Shown: positions 1-11,834, numbered from the stretch's first letter. The stretch: DNA of 64,000 nt from Utricularia gibba (GCA_002189035.1 NEEC01000012.1:558001-622000); one strand, 5' to 3'. The notes: generated by a model not told the origin, from the sequence alone. A program made the numbers and translations.

Positions 1-5
1 ACTAC

Positions 6-878
6 CTGTGTTCCCAATCTCCCACATGGTTCCGCCGCAGAACTTCTACTTTAGAAAACTCCAACATGCGAGCAAAAGTATCTCCTATTATTGTTGATCT
101 CAAGTGACCAACATGCATCTCTTTGGCAATATTTGGTGAGGAAAAGTCAACCACAACTCTTTTTACTTGAAGCTTTGGAGCCCATGTTTCAATGCCATCA
201 ATCAGCATTTTTTGAATGCTCTGCACAAGCATTTTCAAAGAATCTCACTGACAAACATTAACAAGGCTAATGAAAGATAAAAGTATTAAATTCACTCACC
301 TTGGCCATCCACTTGGACGATAGCACAACATTTACAAATCCAGGCCCAGCCACTGTGCAAGAATCTATCATTTCTGATGCAGGCAGATTCTTCATAATTG
401 CCTAAAGGAAAAAAAAAGACACAGAAACTCCATGCCATGTTTCTTGCACAAAATATCCACTAGAAAAAAAAGGAATTATAAAGGCCGCGAATACCATCAT
501 ACCTGTCCAATTTGTTTAGAACCCTCGAACTGAGTTTTTTTCCCTTTAACTTTTGACCACAAAACCATTGCGTTGTTGCTGTCGCAAAACAGAGCCATCA
601 GGGCAAAAGAAGGCTTATTCCTAAACCTGACAAAAGAAAAATCATACCATTGATAGTCGCCATGGCCTCTGTCCTTTTGGACGGGTCCAACAATTGGCCC
701 AACTGACTCTTCTGGAAATGTCACCCTCAAGGCCTCCTCGAACAAGCTTGCTACCTGTTGCTTCAGACTTCCAACTGCTTCCCGCTCCTGCTTGATTGAA
801 AAATTAATCAAAATGGGTACATTACGCTTTTTAAAAACCTTCAGCGTGCCTATTAAAATAAATGCTTACGTTCGCCAT
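6..878 (-). CDS. Arginyl-tRNA synthetase, 5' part, runs off the window
   Basis: Class I aminoacyl-tRNA synthetase charging tRNA-Arg in the cytosol and/or organelles. Five exons fit on the minus strand: 878-870 (Met-Ala-Asn, then GTAAGC), 787-648, 578-503, 401-300 and 220-6, all bounded by GT-AG. Exons 2 and 3 join inside a Cys codon. The product starts [14 protein letters not shown] and matches the additional N-terminal domain of eukaryotic ArgRS (GDYQCNNAM-type motif). Exon 5 carries the HIGH-type signature as [12 protein letters not shown], followed by NHVGDW. Exon 5 is 215 nt where 216 are needed to finish the invariant GDWGTQ before the donor at 5-4: one G is missing from the Trp-Gly codons (+ strand C run at about 12-14). 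The frame is therefore broken at the window edge, either by decay or by consensus error. Exon 1 was chosen because its nine bases join in phase to exon 2. The rest of the catalytic domain lies outside the window. Confidence 0.9.
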
Positions 879-1426
879 ATTCGACACGGCTGAGGCGTAA
901 GTTCGCAGTACGAGCCTCTGAAATCCGCCTAGTTTAGTGAAACGCAAGACACTTAGCGTGCAAGAAAACTATATGCATGCCTACTGTTCAAAATTGATGC
1001 AGCCGAACTTCTACCCAAAAGATCATAAATTTGCGGTGGATTTAAATATCTGTTGTAAGAAAATCGGAGAACGTTTAAGGGCATAATAGAAAAGAAGATT
1101 TTCAACTCAAGTAAAGTCTGGAAAGAGAAGAGAACCCAAAATCATGCATGGCAACAATTCCACATATCAACCCTAATCCGACTAATTCAACTCCGATGGC
1201 CTGTAAAAAGCAGAAACCCCCGATCACACTTCGTATAAACGGCTGCAGTTTAAAGCAAGCCCACGACAGGAATTTCGAGAGTGTGGAAGATGGAAAGAGT
1301 ATTACGCTTGGTGGAGTAGGAAGGACGACAAAGACACAGGCAACGCTGCTGCAGCGGCGGGAAAACTGAAGGAAACAGATGAGAAAATGTGCCGCCGCAG
1401 CTCATCGCAGTTCCGCCTAATTGGCG

Positions 1427-1525
1427 TTTGGGCTGTGAACCTACCTTTGATTAAATGGGCCTTCAGGTTCATCAGTCTACACTCATGGCCCAATTAAGGA
1501 GGCCCACATATGGAGCGAAGCCCAT
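1427..1525. promoter_or_regulatory. Cluster of TGGGCY (site II) motifs upstream of ArgRS
   Basis: TTGGGCT (about 1428), ATGGGCC (1455), GGCCCA (1487 and 1501) and AGCCCA (1519) lie within 100 bp, in the 1.25 kb between the divergent ArgRS and thaumatin genes. In plants such motifs bind TCP-type factors in promoters of translation-related genes. They are about 550 bp from the ArgRS start, so which gene they serve is inference. Confidence 0.4.
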
Positions 1526-2126
1526 TAAGATGCTATCTGGTCACCAATGGTTTAAAAAACGGGGTCCACGAAAAACGGTAACCAGTCCATTTCAATAAAC
1601 TTGACAAATTAGGGTTTTTGGGAGTATGTAACAAAAAAACGGAATTCTTTATTTTTATTCTTCTTTTCTAGAATTTGCGAGATCTTTGATCTAATCTTTA
1701 TTCTTGGTTTTCAAATAAACAATCATAATTGAAGATTTTATTTTGAAACTTGGATATGAAGCCGATGGTGAAGAGATACAAACCTAGAGTTTGATTTAAT
1801 GATTTCATTTGATTTTGAAGATATTACTTTGATGTTATTTTGATGTTTATGTGATTCTGAATCATTAGTTTTATTTGAATTTTAAACATTTTTTCATTTT
1901 CACCACAAACGTTTCAACCCTCGTATAGTTTTTTAAATCATTGCTGGTCACCACTACTAACAGTCTATTTCATTTTCCCTCCCTTTAAAAATACACGTAT
2001 TTGTATTTTGGCACATGGTTTTAATCTTATGATAAAATAATTAAAAAGAAATATTTCCCTTTGTAAAATATTCCACCACCCTACCGATTCTCTCTCCCTC
2101 CCCAAGCCTTTGCCTTTACCACTGCA
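1526..2126. other. Spacer upstream of the thaumatin-like gene
   Basis: AT-rich spacer with no coding signal. The last ~70 bases are a pyrimidine-rich probable 5' UTR of the thaumatin-like gene. Confidence 0.4.
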
Positions 2127-3192
2127 ATGGAGGAGAAGCTCTTCCTTCGTCCGATCGTGCTTCTCCTTCACTTTTCACTTCTATCAGGTAACGAAATCTT
2201 CTTCTCCGGTGGTGAATTCTGCAAAGTAACTTGGGTTCTGATTTTTTGACCCTGCCCTTGTTACAGGGGTTCGTTCCGCGGCGACGTTCACATTCGTCAA
2301 TAGGTGCGGATTTACCGTCTGGCCAGGGGTTTTATCCAACGCCGGAGTCGCCGCGCTGTCCACAACCGGATTCACCCTGCACGGCGGGGAAACGGAAACT
2401 ATAGACGCGCCGACAGGGTGGGGAGGCCGGTTTTGGGGCAGGACATATTGCGGCGGCCAAGGCACAAACGGCCAATTCCTCTGCGCCACCGGGGACTGCC
2501 GCTCTGGTCGATTGGCATGCGATGGAGCGGGGCGGAGCCACCTGTTACTCTCGCTGAATTCACCCTCGACGGCGCCGACGGCAAGGATTTCTACGACATT
2601 AGTCTCGTTGACGGTTTCAATTTGCCGATGCTGGTGGTGCCGCAGGGCGGTTCCGGTGTCAATTGCACGAGCGCGGGGTGCTTGGAGGATTTGAACATCG
2701 GATGCCCCACGCAGCTGCGCGTTACCGCCGATGACAACGGCGGCGGCGCAGTGGCATGTAAAAGCGCTTGTGATGCTTTCGGGTCGGATCAGCACTGCTG
2801 CAGCGGGGCGTACGCCACACCCGCTTCCTGCAAACCATCACAGTTTTCGCAGACGTTCAAGCGCGCGTGTCCGCAAGCATATAGCTACGCGTATGACGAT
2901 GAAACGAGCACGTTCACATGCACCGGCGGCGACTACACCATAATCTTTTGCCCGTCTCCGAACACCAGGTGTGTTTCCTGAATCACCCTCTTTGTTTTTT
3001 CTTCTGTGGAAGCATCAACTCCGCTTAATCTGCAGTCTAAAGTCCTCTTCCGGCGGCCAAACTGGAGTAACGGCGGAGGATAGCCATATGATATACGAGG
3101 GGGCATCGGAGATGAGCGCCGCCTCAGACACCAGGTGCTGGCGCGCGCTGCGCGCCGCCGGCGCCGTGTGGTGGCTGCTGAGTCTCCTCTGA
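2127..3192 (+). CDS. Thaumatin-like (PR-5 type) protein, probably GPI-anchored, with one frameshift
   Basis: Secreted glycoside-hydrolase family 64-like defence/cell-wall protein. Exons 2127-2187, 2267-2968 and 3036-3192, GT-AG throughout. The first ~25 residues form a signal peptide (hydrophobic PIVLLLHFSLLSG), followed by the mature start ATFTFVNRCGFTVWPGV. The thaumatin core follows: GRTYCGG, LAEFTLDG, DFYDISLVDGFNLPM, the acidic-cleft region, and the end at YTIIFCPSP. Counting across the break there are 16 cysteines, the canonical eight disulfides. Exon 3 encodes a Ser/Gly-rich linker and a hydrophobic tail ending AVWWLLSLL, as in GPI-anchored members. The frame changes at the G run 2529-2532: family alignment (DGAGAEPPVTLAEF) needs five G and four are present. 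With that base the product would be about 306 residues. Family and exons are certain; whether this allele is functional is not. Confidence 0.9.
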
Positions 3193-4538
3193 GTGACTAC
3201 CAGATGCATCAGTGTGAGGCAACACGAAGATAGATGTAACTTAGTCCCATTCTGGTGGTATTGCTACCAAATTATTATGCGGAAGACGCAATCAATGCTT
3301 CTCGCACGGCATTCTAGTTCAAATTCAACAACTTTTAAAAAAAAACCTAAATGTTATTTTTTTAATTTTCTTAATATATTTACAATGAATTCAATTCATA
3401 TGACTCAAATTCATGGAGTTTCGGATCATCAAATATTTAAAAATGAGGACAAAATGCTTTTTTTTTATATGTAAAGATAAAAATGAAGTGAGTGTATGCT
3501 TTTTGGACTTAATCTGGTAATTTTAATTTGTGTTTTCAAATGAGTAGGATGCGGCGGACACCCATATTACTTATATATTTGTGAATTCTAGGTATGGAAT
3601 GGAGTGGAGCTGTCTGTCTAATCGTGAAATGCAATGGTGGGCGGTGTCTGCCACCCAGCCCCCTTTTATCCTCCTCGTATCGTCATCGTGTAGTGTAGCC
3701 TTCATTATCCTAAGCCCCAGAGATAGGGCTGGACTGGACTGGAACACAGTAATGTCAAAGATATCACTGCATGAGGACCCAACGCTAATGTTCTTTCTTA
3801 GTCACTCTACTTTCATCCGTGCAACGCAATAAAGGGCAGCCCGCCCGCCAGCCAGCGCCTTTTCTTTCTTCTTTTGCGCTTTTCCTGATGTTGCGCCACT
3901 CACGACGCTTCCTTCTTTTCCTTTTTACTCTTTTCGGTCTCGCCCCTCAAAAGCTAACAACACACGGGACATCAACACACAAATTTGTAAAAACAAAATA
4001 TTTGTATATATCAATTTTATATTAATTTTTGAAGAAATATAATCAGTTTGTGTAGTAAGTTTTATATTCATTTTGTTTTGAATCATTTTAAAATTAAAAT
4101 AAATAAATAATGTAATTGTAAAATATAATAAAAATAGGATTTTTAAAAACTAAACAAATGACGTGTATTTATTCAAAAAACACATACTCAAAAATTTCTT
4201 AGGTTATGTTTCGTTGATGGTTTATTGAGGGTTTTGAGGAATGCACTATTTAATTCGTACATGTCATAATAAATTTTAAAATAAATCCACACTTTAATTT
4301 AAATTTAATTTAAGATAAACCAAAATCTCATATACATGTTTATTGAAGACAGTGAAAGTAAAATGCAAAATCAATCATTTAAAACCATAATTCAAATATT
4401 TTTTATCATTAAATATAATATATCTAAATCCATATACCAAAATTAAAAAAAACTCATACTCAAGAATAACGTATATATTCGATCGACAACAATAATTAAA
4501 ATTAAAAGAAAGAATAATGCACGCAACGTATTTGTTAC
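3193..4538. other. Intergenic, no gene seen
   Basis: 3' flank of the thaumatin gene, then increasingly AT-rich spacer. Short ORFs here have no recognisable family or coding bias. Confidence 0.5.
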
Positions 4539-4609
4539 AGGAAAAACTGAAATATAAGCTACTTTTACAATTAATTGGAGAAATTAAGTTCATTCTAGAT
4601 GAATCATCG
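4539..4609 (+). repeat. Left terminal inverted repeat of MULE-PMD copy 1
   Basis: Begins AGGAAAAACTGAAATATAAG and continues through CTACTTTTACAA to about the ATGAATCATCG motif. It matches the reverse complement of 11755-11834. Confidence 0.7.
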
Positions 4610-5483
4610 TGATTGTCATAAAGCATCATTGACAAAGCATGGGCATGGGAAGAGATCACATAAAATAAAATTATCATCTTTAAAAAATAAATATTTGATC
4701 TTGAAAAACGTAAAAATTAAAAAAGAATTAGATGGGATGTACTTCTATAAATACCCATCAATCATTCTCAAATACCATTTGAAAAACCGGAATAAATCTA
4801 GTTTTAATGAAGGAAAAGCAAGTTTAGTAATTTTTTATTTTTAAAATATTCTATTTGAATTTTTAATTATATTAATTTGAATGTTGTTAATGTATATTTG
4901 AGATTTTTTTGAATATATTTTTCAAAAATTGGTTAAATAATTCATTATATATATTTAAATTTGATTTTTTGAAATATATTTTTGTGTTTATTTTTTATGA
5001 TATGTTTATTTAAAAACATCATTTTTTTAATTTGATTTAGTTTAGATAATTCATTAAATATATTTATGTTTGATATTTTTTAAAATATTTTTAAATTTAT
5101 TCATATGTATATTTTGAGTGTCAAACTTGTTTAATTATATTGGTTTTTAATATAATTGTATGTTTTTTCAGATTTTTTATTAAATTTGAATACTAAAAAA
5201 TTTGGAATGAAACTTATTAACGAGGATAAATAATCACATTTTTAATTTGAATACTATGTTATTTATTTAATTAATTTTAATATAATAGTTTATTTTGACA
5301 TTCACATTATTAATTTATATTTGGGGTTCTTTTTTTATGAAAATATTATGCTCCTTATTTAGCACAATTTTCAAATATTATATTTATATAACATTTGTTT
5401 TTTTTTTAATTTCACATATGTATGTGTCTTTTCATTATATATCTTAAATATTTATCTAATTTACTTTCTTGTGATTTTAGGTT

Positions 5484-7325
5484 TATGGATCCTCAAAATA
5501 TATCATTGGATTCTAGCTTATTGTATTTACAAGATCATCATATTTCCATTCGCATTTTAAATCGTAAAAATTTGAACAATGTTTTTACATTTAAATATTG
5601 GAATAGTATTTTACGTGATTTAGAGATCTCTACTCTAGTGGCCAAAATTTTTTATTCTTGAGGATTCTATGGAGTTTTAAAAACATATTGAATTTTATAT
5701 GACTATCACTTACTTTTAGCATTGAAAGAAAGATGGCGGCCTGAACCAGAACATTTCACCTTTTTTGTGGAGAGTTATTAATTCAAATTTATATTTTAAA
5801 TTTATTTACTTGGGTAAAGCAATAGTTGAAATACAAGTCAGGTATAATTATATCATTGATTATAATAAAGCATGATTTGGTGTGCGACGTGCATTTGAAC
5901 TTGTACATGAATCTTGAGAATCTTCAATGAATAAATTACCACATTATATATTGGTCGTTCAAGTGACGAATCCTGGTACAATTGTAGAGTGGTCTTTTTA
6001 TGATACATAATTAGGACCTAATCATAAAATATTCTGCTGTGTGTTTTAGGCTTTTAAGCCTTGCCTTGATGCATATCAATTATGTACTCCAGTGATTTCT
6101 ATTGATGCAACACATCTTTATGCAAGGTAATGTTTTAATTTTAGAATTTCGATTTATATATTTTATTATCTGTAATTTACAATTTTATGCACATGTATGA
6201 TCATAAATTACTAATTATTGTTTGTTGCGATTTTGGTGGACATATAATACCATTAGCATATGCTATTGTACATGATGAAAACATAGAATCATATTCATGG
6301 TTCATTGAGAATCTAGATGCTTTCATTATTCGACAACAAGCATGTACAATCATCTCGGATCGTCATACTGGTATATTAGCCGCTGTTAGTTCTATGCAAA
6401 CATTTACAAATGGCAGGCTTATTCATTGTTGGTGCCTTCGATATTTTGTTTCCAATTTTTACAAGTCTGTAAAAAATAAAGGCTTAAAGGAACATTTATA
6501 TGCGGCTGGTGCTACACCAAATAAGGTGAAATTCCTAGGATATATGGAGGAAATCTTTACTCATCACACGGCAGCACAATGGCTGAATCGTCCTAAGATT
6601 TTGAATAATACTGACAAATGGATGCTTGCATTTGACAATGGCAAGCGTCACGGATATTTGACTACAAATTAGGTAGAATGCATGAATGGAGTTTTTAAGA
6701 AAATACGAAGATATCCAATTTGCAGCACTATGGATTTTACTTTCTATTGGATGCAAATAATGTTTATTACAAAGCGTTAAGAGATCGCTCATTTCAATGA
6801 TAATAGAGAGATATGTTATTTCAAATTATTTTGTATTGAAATTTATAAATGATTCATACTTAATGTATTTGATAATGAAACAGATTTTCAAGGACAAGAC
6901 AAACGCATGGTTTCAAAAACAACAACAAAAAGTAGGGCGATTTCAATTATACTATTAGGATCCTAATCGTCTTGTTGGTTCTGTTTATGTTGTTTCGCGA
7001 AAACATGCAAAATGGAACCGACAAATAGTTGATTTGCAATCACAAACATGCACATGTGGAAAATTTTTGATTCACCGACTTCCTTGCTCTCATGCTCTAA
7101 AATGTGGGAAAATGTGTCGAATGCTATCAAACCAAATGGTTATTTGTGTATCGACTTTGAATTTGTTGCAGATGCAGTATGATGATAAAGTATTACAAGA
7201 TTTAGGTTAAGAAGTCAAATGGCCTCAAGCAATTTTGTAATTGTATCATGATAAACGTCGTGAGAAACATGGAAGAGGTCGTCGTCGTGGCAACAGAATT
7301 TCAAATGAAATGGATGGATGATGTA
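5484..7325 (+). pseudogene. Chimeric pseudogene: PMD N-terminus plus MULE transposase C-terminus
   Basis: 5484-5780 encodes the start of a plant mobile domain protein: MDPQ..., LLYLQDHHIS, a GFYGVLK motif and ALKERWRPEPEHFTFFVES. The last matches the diagnostic PMD motif around WRPETHTFH. From about 5832 the reading changes to a MuDR-family transposase: YNYIIDYNKAW, NPGTIVEWS, FKPCLDAYQLCTPVISIDATHLY (first catalytic Asp near 6105), then 6187-6672 with LLIIVCCDFGGHIIPLAYAIVHDE, ESYSWFIENL, IISDRHTGILAAV and a His/Cys-containing HCWCLRYFVSNF. 7045-7110 encodes a SWIM zinc finger (CTCGKFLIHRLPCSH). Stops at 5659, 6670, 7207 and elsewhere show decay. No MULE N-terminal domain precedes this transposase on the plus strand; it lies at 10240-11444 on the minus strand. 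Confidence 0.8.
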
Positions 7326-8299
7326 TTGTTTTTATATTAGTGCTTTTGAATTTTGACTCTTAAGTAATTATTGAATAAATAAAATATTATCCTTTAATAA
7401 TTATTCTTATTCCTTAATATATTAAGTATTATTTATGTCATGACTCAAACTAGACTTTCAGAAACCTCGCAAACAACAACGCTCCTTCTCCATATGGAGT
7501 TCGGAACCCAAAGGCAATCGTTGAGTGAACATTATCTTCTTTGTGTTAGTTGACCTAACCAAAAGCTATGGAACTTGGGTGTGTGTCTTTTGAATGGCTT
7601 TTTTTTTTCTGAGCTGTCCCGAACCCGGTGAATCAAGTACTTAAGGATGTGGTCTCCGGGTTCCTGCCTTGAAGACCCAAACTTCTCGCTCCCACCGGCC
7701 GGCTGATGGAAATCTGCACATCAAACATGTCTATTCTAGGTTTAGGCTTGCCTCTTCATGCCCAACACCGAGTCCTCCATCTTTGTTGCATAGATCCTCA
7801 CCCTGGTGTGCCAGAAGACCATTATAGGTACTCAATCTTTTTTTACCCTTGTTGATGATTGGTCTAGGTGCACCTGAACTTACCTAGATATTTTTTGGAA
7901 GCCTTATACTTAGCTAAAAATCATGAAACTTGATCCATTGGAAAGATAAGGAGAGATCTACTTAAAGAATCAAGAATCATATAAATCAAATCATCCAAGA
8001 TTAAGTTACAAATTTTTAAAGTTGGACTCCGAAAACTGTTTCTCGGTAACAAAGGCAATTTGAGCGATTTTAGGAAAAAGTGCATAACTTTCTATTCCTA
8101 GCTTCAAATCCAAATATTCTTTTTAAGAATGAAAGGTAACACACTAAGCTACAAAAGTCATGTTTACCTCTTCAGATTCGTAGCCACTTATAACATACAA
8201 ATGCATGAACAAGCAACAAATGTTCAAAACACAACAACACATAAATAAACAAAAGTCAAGTTCTAGTTGTTTTCATCCTCCTTTTCATCGTATCTATTT

Positions 8300-11200
8300 T
8301 TCCTAATACCAATGTTAGATGAAGGCACCATTAGATTAGGCCTCGGAGGTACAGGTGGAATAGTAAAATTCCCATATTACCATGAAGAAGACCTTCCCAC
8401 CATTGAAGAGAACCCCATATTCACACCACCAACATAAGGTGGTGTCTGAAATTCATAAGGTGTATTCTATTGTGTTGGGAGTGGATGCATGTAATGCGGG
8501 ATAAATTGTGGATCAAAACTCTCATGAGTTAGATATGTCGGCATCGAATTACTAGAAAACTGCAAAGCTTGTAAATAATCTTGTGATGGAATTCTGAAAC
8601 AAAAGGGTTGCCTGAACAACTAATTGGGTAGGATTCTCTAGGATAAGGCTCTACATACATCAAAGGCCAATATGATCTATCAAATAAATAGTCTTGAATT
8701 CTGTGGGAGGCAGTCTCGACTAACTCCCTCATCATAGTTGGATTAGTAAAGGACATATTGGCCATGTTATCAAATTAAGATGTCTGCATAATGAAATGTA
8801 TGAAAAAAATATTGTTAACCAAACCAGTTATATAAGACTCTTAAAAATTTAAAAAGTAAATATAAAATTATACTATTACTGCATACGCAAGAGGCTATGC
8901 AACTCCTCCTAACCAACCTTTATTGAACTTTGTTGGAATTGTACCAAGAAATCTTATTGAGACTCTTTCATAACACTCATAATATTCTTTCTCACTTGCT
9001 ACAAAATCTTAGGACTAATATTGGTTCACCATCCTTGCATTCAAAGTCTCAAGATAGTGACAATTTCTTGATTCCCATTGTTGATCTTTAAAAGTCCAAC
9101 ATTTTGGTGGAGAGTCGGTTGGATTTTGTGGAATGCACAATGGTAATCCATACTGAGGTGTCACTCTGTACACATTGTGATGTTCAAATATTCCAAAAAA
9201 GAGCAATGGCCCACAATATGTTCAAATTTTACGACAATCTTCTTCATCACCTGAAAATCTTTATTCGAATACAGTTGCCAAATAAATTGGAAACAAAAAA
9301 GTCAGAAATATACATAAAAAAATTCTAGACTATCTCTGAAACAAAGTTATTTAGTTCGATTTTCACCTTGTCGTGTTCAATAAGTTCTAGACTATCTCTG
9401 AAAAAAATAGTTGATTGTGAGCCGTAGTCATCCATTCCATATATATAACGTACCTTTATTAAAAAACAACAATTATTACGAAAAAGATATTTATGTTTAT
9501 AATATTCATAAATTTTTTACCTTCAATCATAAATCATGCGGCATTCTGGATCATATGATATACCAGGAATAGGCATATGCAGACTAGGTGATAAAGTCTA
9601 GATTCGAGTCAAATCTCCTATCTAAAAATAGTCTTTTATATTTTGAAGAATTAAAAAAATTGTGTATGAAAATTTTATTAACAAACCTGTAAAAGTCGCA
9701 TAGGTCCACTTAAAGTCCAATGTCCATTAATGGATCTCTCACTTAACGTACGATAAAGATAAGCCAAAACAGCTGAACTCCAACTAAGTTGTTTAGTTTC
9801 TTCATCATCAGTGAATAAATCCATATAGTCGAGGCAACCTTCACTCCCTTTCGTATTAGGGAAAAAAATATCACATACGATCAAAGCAGTAATACAACAA
9901 GCATACCTACAATCAGTAGAATTATTGATAAATTAAAAACCAAACAAAGAATTGGAGAATTATCATGTTGTATCAAGCTGCTCTGAATTGGGACCAATTG
10001 TCTTCCCAAACTCCTAAACATAATCTTTAAATTTTGAAAGTGAGAATTTTGTTGTGTTTTGGAGTTGTGCCATTGTTCACCCAAACCTACTTTCAACAAA
10101 TTCAAGCTATGCATTCTGATTTTTCGATGTCCTCTTGTAATAAATGGAAAGACCATTCACTCGAAAACCTCAAATAACAGATACATCATGTAGAGTTACT
10201 ATAACCTATAAATTTTTTTTGGATATAATTAACTATTTAAAAATAACATCTAAAAAGTATTATGAACTACTATGAAAATATTACCTTACATATTCTAGAC
10301 ATAATGTACCAAATCTCGCCTAATAAAACTCTCCGAAATGTTTCTATGTTTGTTGCCATCTATTCCACTTCTACAAGAAGGTGGCTGAAAAATTTGGAAT
10401 TGTCAAATGCCATCTCTCTTTTATTAGTAGAGACGAATGTGAAAGTTACACTGTGTTGTTTGAGCAGAGTAGCATTTCAGTACCAAATGCTTTGATTTAC
10501 TTTCACTCATTTGATACTAAAAATGATTCTTAATATGCCAATGGCGAACACAAAAATAAGTTTTTCTTTAGATTTAAATCCCAATACAACTTCTAAGATG
10601 GGATTATCAAGATAGTAGCTCATATAAATACATATGATTGCAAATGAATTTGCAATCATTGGTTCTCCACTCTTAAATAATATAGCCAACTTTTCAAATG
10701 TATCTCAGATAAATTGATATCCCAAATTTGGTGCATACAAAACAGGAACTCGTGGCAGTTGAGTAGTGGTATCCATATTTTCTTGAGACTCATTTTCATT
10801 TGTGTTTTTAGTTGACATAAGCTCGGATTCTAATTCAAAAGTTGAAGAATCAGACTCATATAGTGGCAATAGGGATGAAAGTTAAAGCCCAACCGGCCCG
10901 TCCTAGCCCTAAAAAACATCGGGTTAGGGCCTATACATTAATGACCCGAAAGATTGTCAAGTTTTTTTCTGGCCGAAGCCCCAAGCCCTTAGGGTCGATT
11001 GGGCTTTGGGCCTTAAAGCTCGACGGGTCTAGGGCCAATTTAAAAATAGAATTTTTATATATAATTATTATAATTATTTTTAATTTTGAATAATTTAAAT
11101 TCATTTTATATATACTATTTTATTTTAAATATAAATAATATGAATAAATAATGTATATAATAATTTTAATTTTTTTCTATAAATTATTTAAATAATATTA

Positions 11201-11444
11201 AAATGTATATTAATGTTTAATAATTTTTTAAAATTTTTTATTTATTATATGGTAAGCCCATGGTCCGATTAGGACCAGCCCAGCCCTATGAATAATCGAG
11301 CTAGGGCCACATTAATCTTATTTTTATGTGATTGGGCTTTAGCCCGACCCTAGCCCGAAACTTGGCGAGGCCCTTTGAAATAGGGTCGGGCCAGCTCGGC
11401 GCGGCCCAACTTTCATCTCTGAGTGGCACAGTACTAGATGCCAT
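8300..11444 (-). pseudogene. Chimeric pseudogene: MULE transposase N-terminus plus PMD middle and C-terminus
   Basis: Read from 11444 down: ATG then ASSTVP, interrupted by a hAT-type MITE (10870-11421), resuming with an acidic/Ser-rich leader, then PRVPVLYAPNLGYQF, LAILFKSGEPMIANSFAI and VVLGFKSKEKL. These match the N-terminal region of the transposase intact in copy 2 (40540-40830). From about 10210 the frame becomes PMD: IVTLHDVSVI, GFRVNGLSI, LSKFKDYV; 9884-9690 CDIFFPNTKGSE with SWSSAVLAYLYRTL; 9206-9110 LFFGIFEHHNVYRVTPQYGLP; and a C-terminal stretch at 8765-8529. Those are ordered landmarks of the aminotransferase-like PMD family. Several frameshifts and stops are present. The junction between the two families falls in AT-rich intron-like sequence. 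Confidence 0.75.
10870..11421. mobile_element. Non-autonomous hAT-type MITE
   Basis: 552-bp element with short terminal inverted repeats, left TAGGGATGAAAGTT and right (reverse complement) CAGAGATGAAAGTT. It is flanked by an 8-bp target duplication AGTGGCAA (10862-10869) / AGTGGCAC (11422-11429). The subterminal parts are rich in GGGCC-type motifs and the centre is extremely AT-rich. No ORF of its own. It sits seven codons into the minus-strand chimeric gene, so it post-dates that gene. An 8-bp duplication and TAGGG-type ends suggest hAT. Confidence 0.75.
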
Positions 11445-11639
11445 TGTAATATCAAATGAAAGGAATGGATAAGTTAGTATTTGAATACACTTCTCTATTT
11501 ATAATTCTTTTATAGAATTATTTATTTACTTTCACATTCATGAGATATATTTAAAATTAATGACAACCCCTACTTTTGTGTTCATAAGACATGATTTTCT
11601 AGAAGGTGCATCTCTCTTCTTGAAAATCTTCTCTTAAAA

Positions 11640-11775
11640 TCTTGATGATTGGTCAAGACTGGCTGACATTCTTAACCAGTCATCAAGATTGTGAATCAGT
11701 CTCGATGACTCATCGAGACTATCTAACATTTGGTCAATATTGTCAAACAGTCTCGATGAGTCATCGAGATTGTCA
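11640..11775. repeat. Subterminal near-palindromic tandem repeats of the MULE
   Basis: About three diverged repeats of a ~50-bp unit lie just inside the right terminal repeat. Each contains a long near-palindrome of the form CTCGATGA-C/G-TCATCGAG whose centre is ATGACTCAT or ATGAGTCAT, a GCN4/AP-1-like core. Subterminal motif arrays are common in DNA transposons as transposase binding regions; that role here is inference. Confidence 0.6.
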
Positions 11776-11834
11776 ATTGATGAACCCAATTTCACCCATT
11801 ACTTGTAAAAGTAGCCTATATTTCGCTTTTCTCT
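11755..11834 (-). repeat. Right terminal inverted repeat of MULE-PMD copy 1
   Basis: The reverse complement starts AGAGAAAAGCGAAATATAGG and continues CTACTTTTACAAGTAATGGG, then GACTCATCG, pairing with 4539-4609. Confidence 0.7.

Larger units (their letters stand above)
4539..11834. mobile_element. MULE (Mutator-like) element carrying PMD sequence, copy 1
   Basis: DNA transposon of about 7.3 kb, including a 552-bp MITE. The ends are long imperfect inverted repeats: left AGGAAAAACTGAAATATAAG..., right (reverse complement) AGAGAAAAGCGAAATATAGG..., similar for about 70 bases. Flanks carry an imperfect ~10-bp target duplication, TATTTGTTAC (4529-4538) and TATTTGTCGT (11835-11844), within the 9-11 bp range of Mutator elements. 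Inside, a plus-strand transposase C-terminal half and a minus-strand plant-mobile-domain (PMD) C-terminal half converge, with the missing N-terminal halves swapped at the outer ends (see findings). All reading frames are broken by stops, so the element is immobile unless supplied in trans. Confidence 0.8.

Noticed and set aside
2184-2795. 203-codon open frame antisense to the thaumatin exon
   Set aside because: GC-rich coding sequence on the other strand keeps this frame open. The product has no family features and the thaumatin reading is unambiguous.
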